Positions 50,799 to 60,266 of a DNA stretch of 64,000 nucleotides are shown here, piece by piece. The notes beneath the pieces are model-generated. The model did not search any database, was not told where the DNA came from, and saw nothing but the letters and a program-made list of their open reading frames with translations. This DNA comes from Pseudonocardia asaccharolytica DSM 44247 = NBRC 16224 (GTDB lineage: Bacteria > Actinomycetota > Actinomycetes > Mycobacteriales > Pseudonocardiaceae). The position numbers were made by a program, and so were the translations under genes. Where the stretch lies: positions 47,417-111,416 of the forward strand of contig NZ_AUII01000015.1 in assembly GCF_000423625.1 (NCBI RefSeq). Direction: 5' to 3'. Position 1 is the first letter of the stretch; every line of letters begins with the position of its first letter.

Positions 50799-52070
50799 GT
50801 GCATGGCGACCGTGGCGTGCCTGCATCCTCGCCGCAGCATGGTGGCTTTGCTCCGGTCCGACCGGAGCAAAGCCACCATGCTGCGAACGGGGGTGGGCTG
50901 CGCGCGGCCGCCGGGGCGATCGCGACGACGACCGTGACCGTGCTGCCCGTCTTCCTCACCGGCGCGCTGGCGGTTCAGATCTCGGCCGAACTCGGATTCG
51001 ACCCGGCCGGGCTCGGCCTCGTGGTCGCGTTGTACTTCGGGGTCAGCGCCCTGACCTCGCTCCCGGTGGGCTGGCTCGTCGAGCGGTTCGGCTCCCGCGC
51101 GACCAGCCGGGTCGCCGTGCTCGGTGTCGCGGTCGCGATGGTCGTGCTCGCGGCGGGCGCCCGGTCCTACGGCGCGCTCGTCGCGATCCTGCTGTGCAGC
51201 GCATGGTGCAACGTGATGGGCCAGCTGTCGGCAAACCTCGCCCTGGCCCGCTCGATCCCGGCACATCGGCTCGGGCTCTCCTTCGGGATCAAACAGGCCG
51301 CGATTCCGTTGGCCACGCTGCTGTCCGGGGCCGCGGTGCCGTCCGTCGCGCTGACCGTCGGGTGGCGCTGGGCCTACGTCCTGGCCGCCGGCCTCGCGCT
51401 CACCACGCTGTTCGTCGCGCCGCGCGGGATAGCCACGCCCCCGCGCGTCCGCGCCGATCCCGGCGAACGGGCCACCGCAGCGCTGAGCGTGATCGCCGTG
51501 GCGTCCGGGCTTGCCGCGGCGACCGCGACCGCCCTGGGCATCTTCCTCGTCGCCTCGGCCGTCGACCGCGGCGTCGGCCCCGGGACGGCGGGGCTGGTGC
51601 TGACCATGGGCAGCGTGGTCGGGCTGTCCTGCCGGCTGCTGCACGGCTGGTTCGCCGACCGCCGCGACGGCGGGCATATCGCCGTCGTCGCAGCGAGCCT
51701 GGGGCTCGGTGCGGGCGGGATGGCACTGTTGGCCGTACCCGGCGCCCCGGCGCTGGTCGTCGGCACGGTCCTGGCCTTCGGGCTGGGCTGGGCGTGGCCG
51801 GGGTTGCTGCAGTTCGCGGTGGTCCGGCTCAATCCGTCGGCGCCCGCGGCGGCCACGTCGATCGTGCAGATGGGCGTGTACGCGGGCGGCTTCATCGGCC
51901 CGATCGGGTTCGGGTTCCTCGCCACCCACGCCGGGTTCTCCACCGCCTGGCTGACCTGCGCGGGGACGATCCTGGTGGCCGCGACCGGAATGGTCATCGG
52001 GCGCCGGATGCTGGTGGTACACGGTCGGTCCCGGCGGTCGGCGTCCGCACAGCCGTCGCTGCAGCGCTGA
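50799..52070 (+). CDS. MFS transporter
   Basis: The product is 423 residues if started at the GTG at 50799, which is about 9 nt after a TAGCAT -10-like element and might be leaderless. Then the first 30 residues include those encoded by the palindrome (QHGGFAPVRPEQSHH). The first helix begins RAAAGAIATTTVTVLPVF. MFS motif A appears as GWLVERFGSRATSRV. Twelve helices fit. It is probably a small-molecule exporter or permease; a start further downstream would cut the first helix. Confidence 0.7.
   Translation: MHGDRGVPASSPQHGGFAPVRPEQSHHAANGGGLRAAAGAIATTTVTVLPVFLTGALAVQISAELGFDPAGLGLVVALYFGVSALTSLPVGWLVERFGSRATSRVAVLGVAVAMVVLAAGARSYGALVAILLCSAWCNVMGQLSANLALARSIPAHRLGLSFGIKQAAIPLATLLSGAAVPSVALTVGWRWAYVLAAGLALTTLFVAPRGIATPPRVRADPGERATAALSVIAVASGLAAATATALGIFLVASAVDRGVGPGTAGLVLTMGSVVGLSCRLLHGWFADRRDGGHIAVVAASLGLGAGGMALLAVPGAPALVVGTVLAFGLGWAWPGLLQFAVVRLNPSAPAAATSIVQMGVYAGGFIGPIGFGFLATHAGFSTAWLTCAGTILVAATGMVIGRRMLVVHGRSRRSASAQPSLQR
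50836..50882. repeat. Perfect 47-nt palindrome (23-bp arms)
   Basis: Two 23-bp arms start AGCATGGTGGCTTTGCTCC and mirror exactly around one base. It lies just beyond the FadD-like gene and inside the 5' part of the MFS frame. It would form a very stable cruciform or RNA hairpin and could serve as the terminator of the ligase gene. Confidence 0.85.
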
Positions 52071-52232
52071 GCTGATCGAGCAGCAGCCGCAACGCGGCCC
52101 TACTGACCGCCTCGCACACCACCGTGGGATCACCGACGCCGGCGATTCCGGCGAGTTCCAGGCGCTGCACCCGGTGACGTCCGCCCGCAACACCCGGCGA
52201 GACCCGCGTGCCATCCCGGCGGGGTGGTCGGC

Positions 52233-53105
52233 TCAATCTCGCGCCAGCCGATCGGCCAACGCGATCGCGTCGCGCGGCGCATGCGCCTTGACGTCATTGT
52301 CGAAGTACACGAACGCGTCGCGTCCCGCGGGGAGCCGCGGCGTGGGCGGGGCGACGGTGTATGGGGTGACCGGCGACTCCCCCGCATGCCAGGCGCGCAC
52401 CTTCGCCGCCCAGTCGTCGAGCGCGGCCGGGGTGTAACCGCTGGTGTAGAGCTCGGTGTCACCGTGCAGCCGAACGTAGCAGTGCCTGGCCGTCATGTCC
52501 GCCAGATGCGGCCAGACGCCCGCCGAGTCGGCCACCACCAACGCGATGTCGCGCTCCCGCAGCAGTCCGACGAGCTCGGCCGAGGCGAAGCTCGGGTGGC
52601 GTACCTCGAGCGCATGCCGGACGGGACGATCGACATCGGTGCTGGTCAGTGCCCAACCGTCGAGGCGCTCGTCGTGCCGGGACGCGAGCTCGGCGGCGGC
52701 GTGAGTATTCCGCGGGAGCTGGTCGAGGAACGCGGTGAGCCGCGCACGGTCGAACCGCATCCGCGGCGGTAGCTGCCAGAGCACCGGCCCCAGCTTGCGG
52801 CCGAGGGCCAGCACCCCCGAGGCGAAGAAGTTGGCCAGCGGCGCCTCGACGTCGCGCAGCTGCTTCATGTGCGTGACGAACCGCGGTCCCTTGACCGCGA
52901 AGACGAAGTCATCGGGGGTGTCCGCGGCCCAGGCGCGGTATCGCTGCGGGCGCTGCAGCGAGTAGAACGAGCCGTTGATCTCGATGCTCGTCACCGCGCG
53001 GGACAGGTAGCCGAGTTCCGCGCGCTGCGGCAGGCCGGGCGGGTAGAAGACGCCGCGCCAGGGCGGGTACCGCCAGCCCGACGTCCCGATTCTGATCTCG
53101 GCCAC
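52233..53105 (-). CDS. DUF72 family protein
   Basis: The product is 290 residues from the GTG at 53105. The N-terminal EIRIGTSGWRYPPWRGVFYP is the DUF72 hallmark; also LGPVLWQLPPRMRFD and HCYVRLHGDTELYTSGYT are conserved. The fold is a TIM barrel of unknown function. The GTG has no strong Shine-Dalgarno. It is divergent from the serine hydrolase, 55 nt apart. Confidence 0.85.
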   Translation of the reverse strand: MAEIRIGTSGWRYPPWRGVFYPPGLPQRAELGYLSRAVTSIEINGSFYSLQRPQRYRAWAADTPDDFVFAVKGPRFVTHMKQLRDVEAPLANFFASGVLALGRKLGPVLWQLPPRMRFDRARLTAFLDQLPRNTHAAAELASRHDERLDGWALTSTDVDRPVRHALEVRHPSFASAELVGLLRERDIALVVADSAGVWPHLADMTARHCYVRLHGDTELYTSGYTPAALDDWAAKVRAWHAGESPVTPYTVAPPTPRLPAGRDAFVYFDNDVKAHAPRDAIALADRLARD

Positions 53106-53160
53106 GAATCGGGAGTATCCCCGTGCGGCACTCCGACCGGATGCCCGAGAGGATGGGTTT

Positions 53161-53994
53161 GTGTCTGATGTGCGCAAGGCGGTCGGCGGCGTCCTCGACT
53201 GGCCCGTCGACCATGCGGCGGCGGTGCTCGTCGCCTCCGACGGTTCCGTGCTGGCGGCCGCAGGGGAGCAGGACCACCCGTTCCGGCTGGCGTCGGTGAC
53301 CAAGCTGCTCACGGCGTACGCGACGCTCGTCGCCGTGGAGGAGGGCGCGGTCGAATGGGACGACCCGGCCGGGCCGGAGGGCTCGACCGTGCGGCACCTC
53401 GCCGCGCATGCGTCCGGTCTCGCCTTCGATTCCGACGCCGTACAGGCCCGCCCCGGTACCCGGCGGATCTACTCCAACACCGGGTTCGAGGTGCTGGGCG
53501 CGACGATCGCGGACGTGAGCGGCATGCCGTTCGCCGACTATCTCCATGAGGCGGTGTGCGAACCGCTCGGGCTCACCAGTACCCGCCTGGAGGGCTCACC
53601 CGGCGCCGGGGCGGTGTCCACCGCCGCCGACCTGGCCCGGTTCGCGGCCGATCTGCAGTCCCCGCTGCTCGTCGCGGCGTCGACGCTCGCCGGCGCGGTC
53701 GAGGTCGCGTTTCCGGGCCTTGCCGGGGTGCTGCCCGGCTACGGCCGCCAGCAACCCAACGACTGGGGTCTGGGCTTCGAGCTGCGCGACGGGAAGTCCC
53801 CGCACTGGACGGGAACCACCAGCTCGTCCCGGACGTTCGGGCATTTCGGCCAGTCCGGGACCTTCCTGTGGGTCGACCCGGACGCCGGGGCAGCCTGCGT
53901 GGTGCTCACCGACCGGGATTTCGGGCCGTGGGCGATCGAGGCCTGGCCGCCCTATGCCGATCGGGTGCTCGCCGCGCTGCGGGCCATGCGATAG
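53161..53994 (+). CDS. Beta-lactamase-fold serine hydrolase (class C-like)
   Basis: The product is 277 residues, shorter than AmpC. The S-x-x-K motif is ASVTKLL, the Y-x-N motif is YSNTGFE and the late HFGQSGTFLW stands for the KTG/HxG element. No signal peptide is visible. It probably hydrolyses esters or a D-amino acid substrate in the cytoplasm rather than a beta-lactam. Confidence 0.8.
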   Translation: MSDVRKAVGGVLDWPVDHAAAVLVASDGSVLAAAGEQDHPFRLASVTKLLTAYATLVAVEEGAVEWDDPAGPEGSTVRHLAAHASGLAFDSDAVQARPGTRRIYSNTGFEVLGATIADVSGMPFADYLHEAVCEPLGLTSTRLEGSPGAGAVSTAADLARFAADLQSPLLVAASTLAGAVEVAFPGLAGVLPGYGRQQPNDWGLGFELRDGKSPHWTGTTSSSRTFGHFGQSGTFLWVDPDAGAACVVLTDRDFGPWAIEAWPPYADRVLAALRAMR

Positions 53995-54222
53995 CGGCGT
54001 CTCGGCGCAGTGGTCGATGCCGCATCCGGCATCGGGGAATGATCCGGGGGGGGTCGGTGGTTGTACGAGCTGTCCGAGTCGGGCGGACCGTGTCCCCGGG
54101 CCGCAATTGATAACCGCCGCCGCGGAATACCGTCCGGCTGGAGCCGCGGTGCGCCACTCGCCGCGAGGCGACCGCCGTCCGGCTCGGACCCTCTACCTCT
54201 CTGGCATAAGGACGGCACCACC

Positions 54223-54483
54223 ATGAAGGGCGATCGGGTCGAGATCGTCATCGACGCGGGGAGCGGCACGACCCACACGTACGACGTCGTGGCGACGCGT
54301 GCCGGCCGCCGGGTGGACATCGCCCACGGGCGCGGCGTGATCGAGGTCAGTGAGGTCACCCGCGGCGGGACGACCGTGCGCACCGCACGGTTCCTCGCCA
54401 ACCGGGTGCTCGCGCTCGTCGAGCATCCGGCCGCGGACGCGCCCGCCCCGGACGAGATCACACCCACCCTGCGGTCGGCCTGA
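54223..54483 (+). CDS. Small hypothetical protein
   Basis: The product is 86 residues of beta-rich sequence (DRVEIVIDAGSGTTHTYDVV, then VATRAGRRVDIAHGRGV). I do not recognise a family. An AAGGAC site lies about 10 nt upstream of the ATG. It lies 29 nt before hrpA. Confidence 0.55.
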   Translation: MKGDRVEIVIDAGSGTTHTYDVVATRAGRRVDIAHGRGVIEVSEVTRGGTTVRTARFLANRVLALVEHPAADAPAPDEITPTLRSA

Positions 54484-54512
54484 GCCGCAGGGCCAGGCAC
54501 ACTGCACAGGCG

Positions 54513-57500
54513 ATGTCTTCCCCCATGGCTCGAGCCACTGACGCGCGCTCCGCGCCGGCGGCCGGACCGGCCCTCCCGCCCGACCCGGGGGACGGCTCCA
54601 CGGCCCGCAAACGGCCGCCGCGTCCCCGCATGCGCGGGGCGCGGGGCCGCAGCTCGGCGCGGCCCGCACAGCGGCCCGACGACGCCCGTACCGCCGAACT
54701 CGCGACCCGGATCGAGGCCCTCGGGCTGCGCGACGCCGACCGGCTCGGTCGCCGCCTCGACGGCACCCGCAGGCTCATCGACGATGGCGCCCACGGGCGG
54801 GCGCTCGCCGAGATCTCCGACGCCGTCGAGGTCGCCGAGCATCGGCTGCAGCGCCGCCGCGCCGCCCTCGGGCGCATCTCGTACCCGTCGGAGCTGCCGG
54901 TCAGCGCCCGGCGCGAGGACATCGCCGCAGCGATCCGCGATCACCAGGTCGTGATCCTCGCGGGCGAGACCGGGTCCGGGAAGACCACCCAGCTACCCAA
55001 GATCTGTCTGGAGCTCGGCCGCGGCGTGCGCGGGTTGATCGGGCACACCCAGCCGCGCCGGCTCGCGGCGCGCACCGTCGCGTCGCGCATCGCCGAGGAG
55101 CTCGGCACCGAGCTCGGCGACATCGTCGGCTGGAAGGTGCGCTTCACCGACCAGGTCGGCGACCACACCATGGTCAAGCTGATGACCGACGGCATCCTGC
55201 TCGCGGAGCTGGCCGGCGACCGGATGCTGCGCCAGTACGACACCCTGATCATCGACGAGGCGCACGAACGCAGCCTCAACATCGATTTCATCCTCGGCTA
55301 CCTGACGCGGCTGCTGCCGCGGCGCCCCGACCTGAAGGTGATCATCACCTCGGCGACGATCGACCCGGAACGGTTCGCCGAGCATTTCACCGAGGCCCTC
55401 GGCGCGCCCGTCCCGATCGTCGAGGTCTCCGGCCGCAGCTACCCGGTGGAGATCCGGTACCGGCCCGTCGTCGATCCCGATGACCCGGACGCCGACCCCG
55501 ACCGTGACCAGCTCGACGCCATCGCGGACGCAGTGGCCGAACTACAGCGCGAGGGGCCCGGCGATGTCCTGGTCTTCCTGCCGGGCGAGCGGGAGATCCG
55601 CGACACCGCCGACGCACTGGCGAAGCGGAAGTTCCGCAACACCGAGATCCTGCCGCTCTACGCGCGGCTCTCGACGGCCGAGCAGCATCGCGTGTTCGCA
55701 CCGCATGCCGGCAACCGGATCGTGCTGGCCACCAACGTCGCCGAGACCTCCCTGACGGTGCCCGGCATCCGCTACGTCGTCGACCCCGGCACCGCGCGGA
55801 TCTCCCGGTACTCCCGACGGCTGAAGGTGCAGCGGCTGCCGATCGAGAAGGTCTCCCAGGCCAGCGCCAACCAGCGCGCCGGCCGCTGCGGCCGGACCAG
55901 CGACGGCATCTGCATCCGGCTCTACGCGCAGGACGATTTCGACGCGCGTCCGGAGTTCACCGATCCGGAGATTCTGCGCACCAACCTCGCCTCCGTCATC
56001 CTGCAGATGATCGCGCTGGACCTCGGGGAGATCGCGGAGTTCCCGTTCGTCGAGCCGCCCGATCCGCGGGCGGTCGCCGACGGCCTCGCGCTGCTGCGCG
56101 AGCTGGGCGCGCTGCAGGACCGCAACCGGCTGAGCGCGGTCGGCCGGGCGCTGGCCCGGCTGCCCGTCGACCCGCGGCTGGGCCGGATGCTGGTTGAGGC
56201 CGATCGCACCGGCTGCCTGCGCGAGGTCCTCGTGATCGCGGCCGTGTTGTCCGTCCAGGATCCTCGGGAGCGGCCGACCGAGCAGCGCCAGGCCGCTGAC
56301 GAGAAGCACGCCCGGTTCGTCGGCGAGAGCAGCGTCCGCGGAACGAGCATCGACGCGACCGGCTCCGACTTCCTCGCCTTCCTCAACCTGTGGACCTATC
56401 TGGGCGAGCAGCGGGTGGCGTTGTCGGGCAACCAGTTCCGGCGGCTGTGCCGCGACGAGTTCCTGCATTTCCTGCGCATCCGCGAATGGCAGGATCTGCA
56501 CGGGCAGCTGCGCCAGGCCGCCCGCACCGCGGGCATGACGCTCAACGACGTCGCCGCGGAGCCGGACCGCATCCACACCGCGGTGTTGTCCGGGCTGCTG
56601 TCCCAGGTCGGGCTGCGCTCTGTTGATGCGCGCTCCGCTGGAGCTTCGCGCGGCGCCGAGACCAGGGAGTATCTGGGCGCGCGCGGCGCGAAGTTCATGA
56701 TCTTTCCGGGCTCCCCGCTGGCCAAGCGGCCGCCACGCTGGGTGATGGCCGCGGAGCTGGTGGAGACCTCGCGGCTGTTCGCCCGCACCGTCGCCCGGAT
56801 CAAACCGGAGTGGATCGAGCCGCTGGCCGGGCATCTGGTGAAGCGGACCCACTCCGAGCCGCGCTGGTCACGCAACCGCGCCGCCGCCGTCGCCACCGAG
56901 CGGGTCACCCTGCACGGCATCCCGATCGTCGCCAACCGGACCGTCGACTTCGCGCGCATCGATCCGGAGGTCTCCCGCGAGCTGTTCATCCGGTATGCCC
57001 TCGTCGAGGGTGACTGGGACACCCGCCACCGGTTCTTCCACGTCAACCGCGAGCTGCTCGACGACGTCGAGGACCTCGAGCATCGGGCCCGGCGGCGGGA
57101 CCTGGTGGTGGACGCCGAGACGCTCGTCGCCTTCTACGAGGAGCGGGTTCCCGAGCACGTGGTGTCCGGGCGGCATTTCGACTCGTGGTGGAAGAAGGCG
57201 TCTCGCGGGCAGCCGGACCTGCTCGACTTCACCGAGGAGATGCTGCGCACCGCGCAGGCGGCCGAGGTCGACCGGGCCGCCTACCCGGACCACGTCGAGG
57301 CCGGCGGGCTGACGCTGCCGCTGTCGTACGCCTTCGAACCGGGCCATCACACCGATGGGGTCACCGTCGACGTCCCGGTGGCCGCGCTGCACCAGGTCGA
57401 CCCGACCCCGTTCACCTGGCAGGTGCCGGGGCTGCGCGAGGAGCTGGTCACCGCGCTGATCAAGACGCTGCCCAAGACGTTGCGCCGGCATTTCGCCCCG

Positions 57501-58634
57501 GCCCCCGACCATGCCCGCGCGGTGCTCGCCCGGCTGACCGCCGGCGACGAGCCGCTGCTCGACGGGCTGGAACGCGAGCTGGGCCGGATGCGCGGGGTCG
57601 ACATCCCGCGCGAGGCGTGGGAGCTGCACCGGCTCCCCGACCATCTCACCGTCACCTTTCGCGTGCTCGACGAGAAGGGCCACGAACTGGCCCGCGGCAC
57701 GGACCTCGAGACGCTGCGTCGCGACCTCGCCCCGGCGGTCCGCGAGGAGCTGGCCGCGGCGGGTGTCGACATCGAGGTCTCGGGCCTCACCACCTGGACC
57801 ATCGGCTCGCTCCCCCGCAAGCATCCGATTCGCCGTGGGAGCCACACGGTCACCGGCTACCCGGGGCTGGTCGACCGGGGCACCACCGTGGACGTCCGGG
57901 TGTTCCCGACCGCCGCCGAGCGCGACCCGGCGCACCATCGCGGCGTGCGCAGGCTCCTGCTGCTGGACACGCCGTCGCCGGTGAAGCAGGTGCAGCGCGG
58001 GCTGGACAACCCGACGAAGCTCACGCTGTCGCGCAACCCGCACGGGTCAGTCGCGGCGCTGCTGGAGGACTGTGTCACCGCCGCCGCCGACGCCTTGATC
58101 GCCGCGGCGGGCGGCCCGGCCTGGGACGACCCCTCCTACGCGCGGCTGCGCAAGCTCTTCGCCGAGCGGCTGGCCACCACCACCCTGCAGGTGCTGCACG
58201 CCGTGCGCGACGTGCTCGCCGGCTGGCACCGGGTGCAGGCCCTGCTCGGTGAGCTGCGCGCGCCCGTCCTCGCCGCTGCCGTCGCGGACATCGCGGCGCA
58301 GCTGAACGATCTGGTCGGCCCTGGGTTCGTCACCGCGGCTGGGGCGAAGCGGCTCGCCGACGTCGTCCGGTACCTGGAGGCGATGGAGCGGCGGATCGAG
58401 AAGCTGCGCGCCGATCCCGCCCGCGACGCCCAGTGGACGGAGCAGGTCCGGGTGGTCGCCGACGAGTACACCGTCGAACTGGCTGCGCTGCCGCCCGGTA
58501 TGGAGCCGTCCCCGGAGCTGCGCGAGATCCGGTGGATGATCGAGGAACTGCGGGTGAGCCTCTACGCCCACCCGATGCGCACCCGCTACCCGATCTCGAC
58601 GAAACGCATCCTCGCTGCGCTATCGCGCCTGTGA
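54513..58634 (+). CDS. hrpA: ATP-dependent RNA helicase HrpA
   Basis: The product is 1373 residues, normal for bacterial HrpA. A basic, disordered N-terminus (1-65) is followed by the DEAH helicase core with AGETGSGKTT (motif I), DEAHERSLN (II), SATI (III) and HQRAGRCGR-like VI (SANQRAGRCGR), then the winged-helix, HA2, OB-fold and the long C-terminal DUF3418 region. HrpA is involved in mRNA processing and ribosome rescue in bacteria. ATG at 54525 is an alternative start. The stop TGA is inside a perfect palindrome. Confidence 0.92.
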   Translation: MSSPMARATDARSAPAAGPALPPDPGDGSTARKRPPRPRMRGARGRSSARPAQRPDDARTAELATRIEALGLRDADRLGRRLDGTRRLIDDGAHGRALAEISDAVEVAEHRLQRRRAALGRISYPSELPVSARREDIAAAIRDHQVVILAGETGSGKTTQLPKICLELGRGVRGLIGHTQPRRLAARTVASRIAEELGTELGDIVGWKVRFTDQVGDHTMVKLMTDGILLAELAGDRMLRQYDTLIIDEAHERSLNIDFILGYLTRLLPRRPDLKVIITSATIDPERFAEHFTEALGAPVPIVEVSGRSYPVEIRYRPVVDPDDPDADPDRDQLDAIADAVAELQREGPGDVLVFLPGEREIRDTADALAKRKFRNTEILPLYARLSTAEQHRVFAPHAGNRIVLATNVAETSLTVPGIRYVVDPGTARISRYSRRLKVQRLPIEKVSQASANQRAGRCGRTSDGICIRLYAQDDFDARPEFTDPEILRTNLASVILQMIALDLGEIAEFPFVEPPDPRAVADGLALLRELGALQDRNRLSAVGRALARLPVDPRLGRMLVEADRTGCLREVLVIAAVLSVQDPRERPTEQRQAADEKHARFVGESSVRGTSIDATGSDFLAFLNLWTYLGEQRVALSGNQFRRLCRDEFLHFLRIREWQDLHGQLRQAARTAGMTLNDVAAEPDRIHTAVLSGLLSQVGLRSVDARSAGASRGAETREYLGARGAKFMIFPGSPLAKRPPRWVMAAELVETSRLFARTVARIKPEWIEPLAGHLVKRTHSEPRWSRNRAAAVATERVTLHGIPIVANRTVDFARIDPEVSRELFIRYALVEGDWDTRHRFFHVNRELLDDVEDLEHRARRRDLVVDAETLVAFYEERVPEHVVSGRHFDSWWKKASRGQPDLLDFTEEMLRTAQAAEVDRAAYPDHVEAGGLTLPLSYAFEPGHHTDGVTVDVPVAALHQVDPTPFTWQVPGLREELVTALIKTLPKTLRRHFAPAPDHARAVLARLTAGDEPLLDGLERELGRMRGVDIPREAWELHRLPDHLTVTFRVLDEKGHELARGTDLETLRRDLAPAVREELAAAGVDIEVSGLTTWTIGSLPRKHPIRRGSHTVTGYPGLVDRGTTVDVRVFPTAAERDPAHHRGVRRLLLLDTPSPVKQVQRGLDNPTKLTLSRNPHGSVAALLEDCVTAAADALIAAAGGPAWDDPSYARLRKLFAERLATTTLQVLHAVRDVLAGWHRVQALLGELRAPVLAAAVADIAAQLNDLVGPGFVTAAGAKRLADVVRYLEAMERRIEKLRADPARDAQWTEQVRVVADEYTVELAALPPGMEPSPELREIRWMIEELRVSLYAHPMRTRYPISTKRILAALSRL

Positions 58635-58670
58635 GTGCGTAACAGTGTTCTGACACTGTTACGCACTCAC
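58631..58670. terminator. Perfect palindromic terminator overlapping hrpA stop
   Basis: Two 18-bp arms (GTGAGTGCGTAACAGTGT and complement) around TCTG. Same GTGAGTG ends and length class as the palindrome at 17518, and again the stop codon of the upstream gene lies in the stem. Confidence 0.75.
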
Positions 58671-58691
58671 AGAGTGGGGTTAGCTGCAGGA

Positions 58692-59393
58692 ATGGCGATA
58701 CGGCTCGACGACGGCAGCTGGGAGGTCCAGGGGCGGCGAATCACGTTCCCGGTCCGGATCACCGACGCGGCCCTGGCCTGCGCGGTCCATCTCGTGCGCA
58801 CCCGGCTCGCCCGGCACCTCATCCGCGGCACCGGACTCGAGCTGGTCTCGGTCGCCGGACGCACTCCGCTGTTCCTGCTGCTCGTCGACTACAAGATCAA
58901 CGACCTTGGTGACTACGACGAGGTCGGTGTCGCGCTGCTCGTCCGGCATCGCCGACGCGCGGGAGTGCTCGTCACCCAGCTCCCGGTGACCCAGACCTTC
59001 ACGATGGAGGCCGGGCGCGCGCTGTGGGGGTTGCCCAAATGGCTGGCCCACGCAGAGCTCGACATCACCGGCCGGCACGCCGAATGCCATCTCGCCGAGG
59101 GTGACCGGCACGTGCTCACCGCGGCGCTGAGCACGCTGCCCGGACGGCTGCCGATAACCGTCCGCGCCGGGCTCACCGCGCTGGGACCGCGCCAGGCCTC
59201 GGTGCTGGCCAGCCCGCTGCGGGCGCAGGCCCACGGGATTCGTCTCGGATGCGCCGGCCGCGTCGTGCTCGGGCGCGGCCACCCGATGGCCGACGAGCTG
59301 CGCGAGCTCGGGCTGCCGCGGCGCCCCCTGTGCACGCTGATCGTCGACCACCTCGCGTTCGGCATGGGTCCCGCCGTGGCGCTGCTGCGCTGA
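58692..59393 (+). CDS. Acetoacetate decarboxylase-like family protein
   Basis: The product is 233 residues from the ATG at 58692, with AGGA 1-4 nt upstream. The acetoacetate-decarboxylase fold is shown by a central EAGRALWGLPKWLAH segment containing the likely Schiff-base Lys of the G-x-P-K motif. The substrate is not known; members include decarboxylases and aldolases. It has no operon partner. Confidence 0.75.
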   Translation: MAIRLDDGSWEVQGRRITFPVRITDAALACAVHLVRTRLARHLIRGTGLELVSVAGRTPLFLLLVDYKINDLGDYDEVGVALLVRHRRRAGVLVTQLPVTQTFTMEAGRALWGLPKWLAHAELDITGRHAECHLAEGDRHVLTAALSTLPGRLPITVRAGLTALGPRQASVLASPLRAQAHGIRLGCAGRVVLGRGHPMADELRELGLPRRPLCTLIVDHLAFGMGPAVALLR

Positions 59394-59399
59394 GCGGGC

Positions 59400-60254
59400 T
59401 CAGCGATGCGCGGCGAGCCATTCCCGCAGATCGGTGAGCGGGGCTGCGCGTTCGGGCTCGTTGTAGATCTCGTGCCAGAGCCCGTCGTAGAAGCGGACGG
59501 TCGCATCCACCGAACCGTGGGTGGCCTGGAGCCGTCTGCTGCCCACGGGATCGGTCAGCCGATCATCGGTGCCGTGCTGGAGCAGGAGCGGGATGCGCAG
59601 CCCGCGCGCCCGCTCGGGCAGCACGTCGAACTGCGCGAACAGCGCCGAGGACAGCGCGAGCGTCGGATTGCCGTGGTGAACGAGCGGGTCGGCGCGGTAG
59701 TCGGCGACGACCACCGGATCCTTGCTGATCCTGGCTTCGTCGATGCCCGCCGGGCGTAGCGTCGGGGCGACCTTGGCCAGCACGCTCAGCAGCGGTACCG
59801 CCGCCTTGGGTACGGCGTCGCTGGCCAGCGCGGGCGCGGACAGCACGAGGCCGCGCAGGTCGTCCTGGTGGTCGAGCGCGTAGGCGAGCGCGATCTGCCC
59901 GCCCATGCTGTGGCCGAGCAGGAACACCGGCAGCCCAGGGTGGCGGGCGACGACGTGGCGGCGGAACGTCTCGTAGTCGGCGAGCCAGTCGCCGTACCGG
60001 TCGAGATGGGCGCGGCGGCCACCGGAGCGGCCGTGCCCACGATGGTCAAGACCGTAGACGGCCCACCCGTCGGGCACGAGCGTGTCGACGACGTTCCCGT
60101 AGCGCCCGGTGTGCTCACCGAGACCGTGACAGAGCAGCAGGACGCCGGTGGGTGGGGGGTCGGTGCCGTTACCCGGCAGCCATCCCTGCCAGAACAGCTC
60201 GACGCCACGCGCGCCGACCAGCCGGCCCTCCACCCGCTGCGCCTGTGCCGCCAT
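59400..60254 (-). CDS. Alpha/beta hydrolase, monoacylglycerol lipase type
   Basis: The product is 284 residues. The nucleophile elbow GHSMGG, the oxyanion strand LLLCHGLGEHTGRY, and the late HGTDDRLTDPVGSR Asp and YDGLWHEIYNEPER His complete the catalytic triad. This matches the monoglyceride-lipase group (Rv0183-like). It hydrolyses monoacylglycerols or lysophospholipids. It is convergent with the decarboxylase-like gene, 6 nt apart. Confidence 0.85.
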   Translation of the reverse strand: MAAQAQRVEGRLVGARGVELFWQGWLPGNGTDPPPTGVLLLCHGLGEHTGRYGNVVDTLVPDGWAVYGLDHRGHGRSGGRRAHLDRYGDWLADYETFRRHVVARHPGLPVFLLGHSMGGQIALAYALDHQDDLRGLVLSAPALASDAVPKAAVPLLSVLAKVAPTLRPAGIDEARISKDPVVVADYRADPLVHHGNPTLALSSALFAQFDVLPERARGLRIPLLLQHGTDDRLTDPVGSRRLQATHGSVDATVRFYDGLWHEIYNEPERAAPLTDLREWLAAHR

Positions 60255-60266
60255 GCCCTCTCCCGA

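Noticed and set aside
52071..52232. Fragment on the minus strand reading LELAGIAGVGDPTVVCEAV
   Set aside because: It looks protein-like but is too short to assign and has no start or conserved motif.
53161..53994. Resistance beta-lactamase
   Set aside because: No signal peptide and a short length; fits a cytoplasmic serine hydrolase better.
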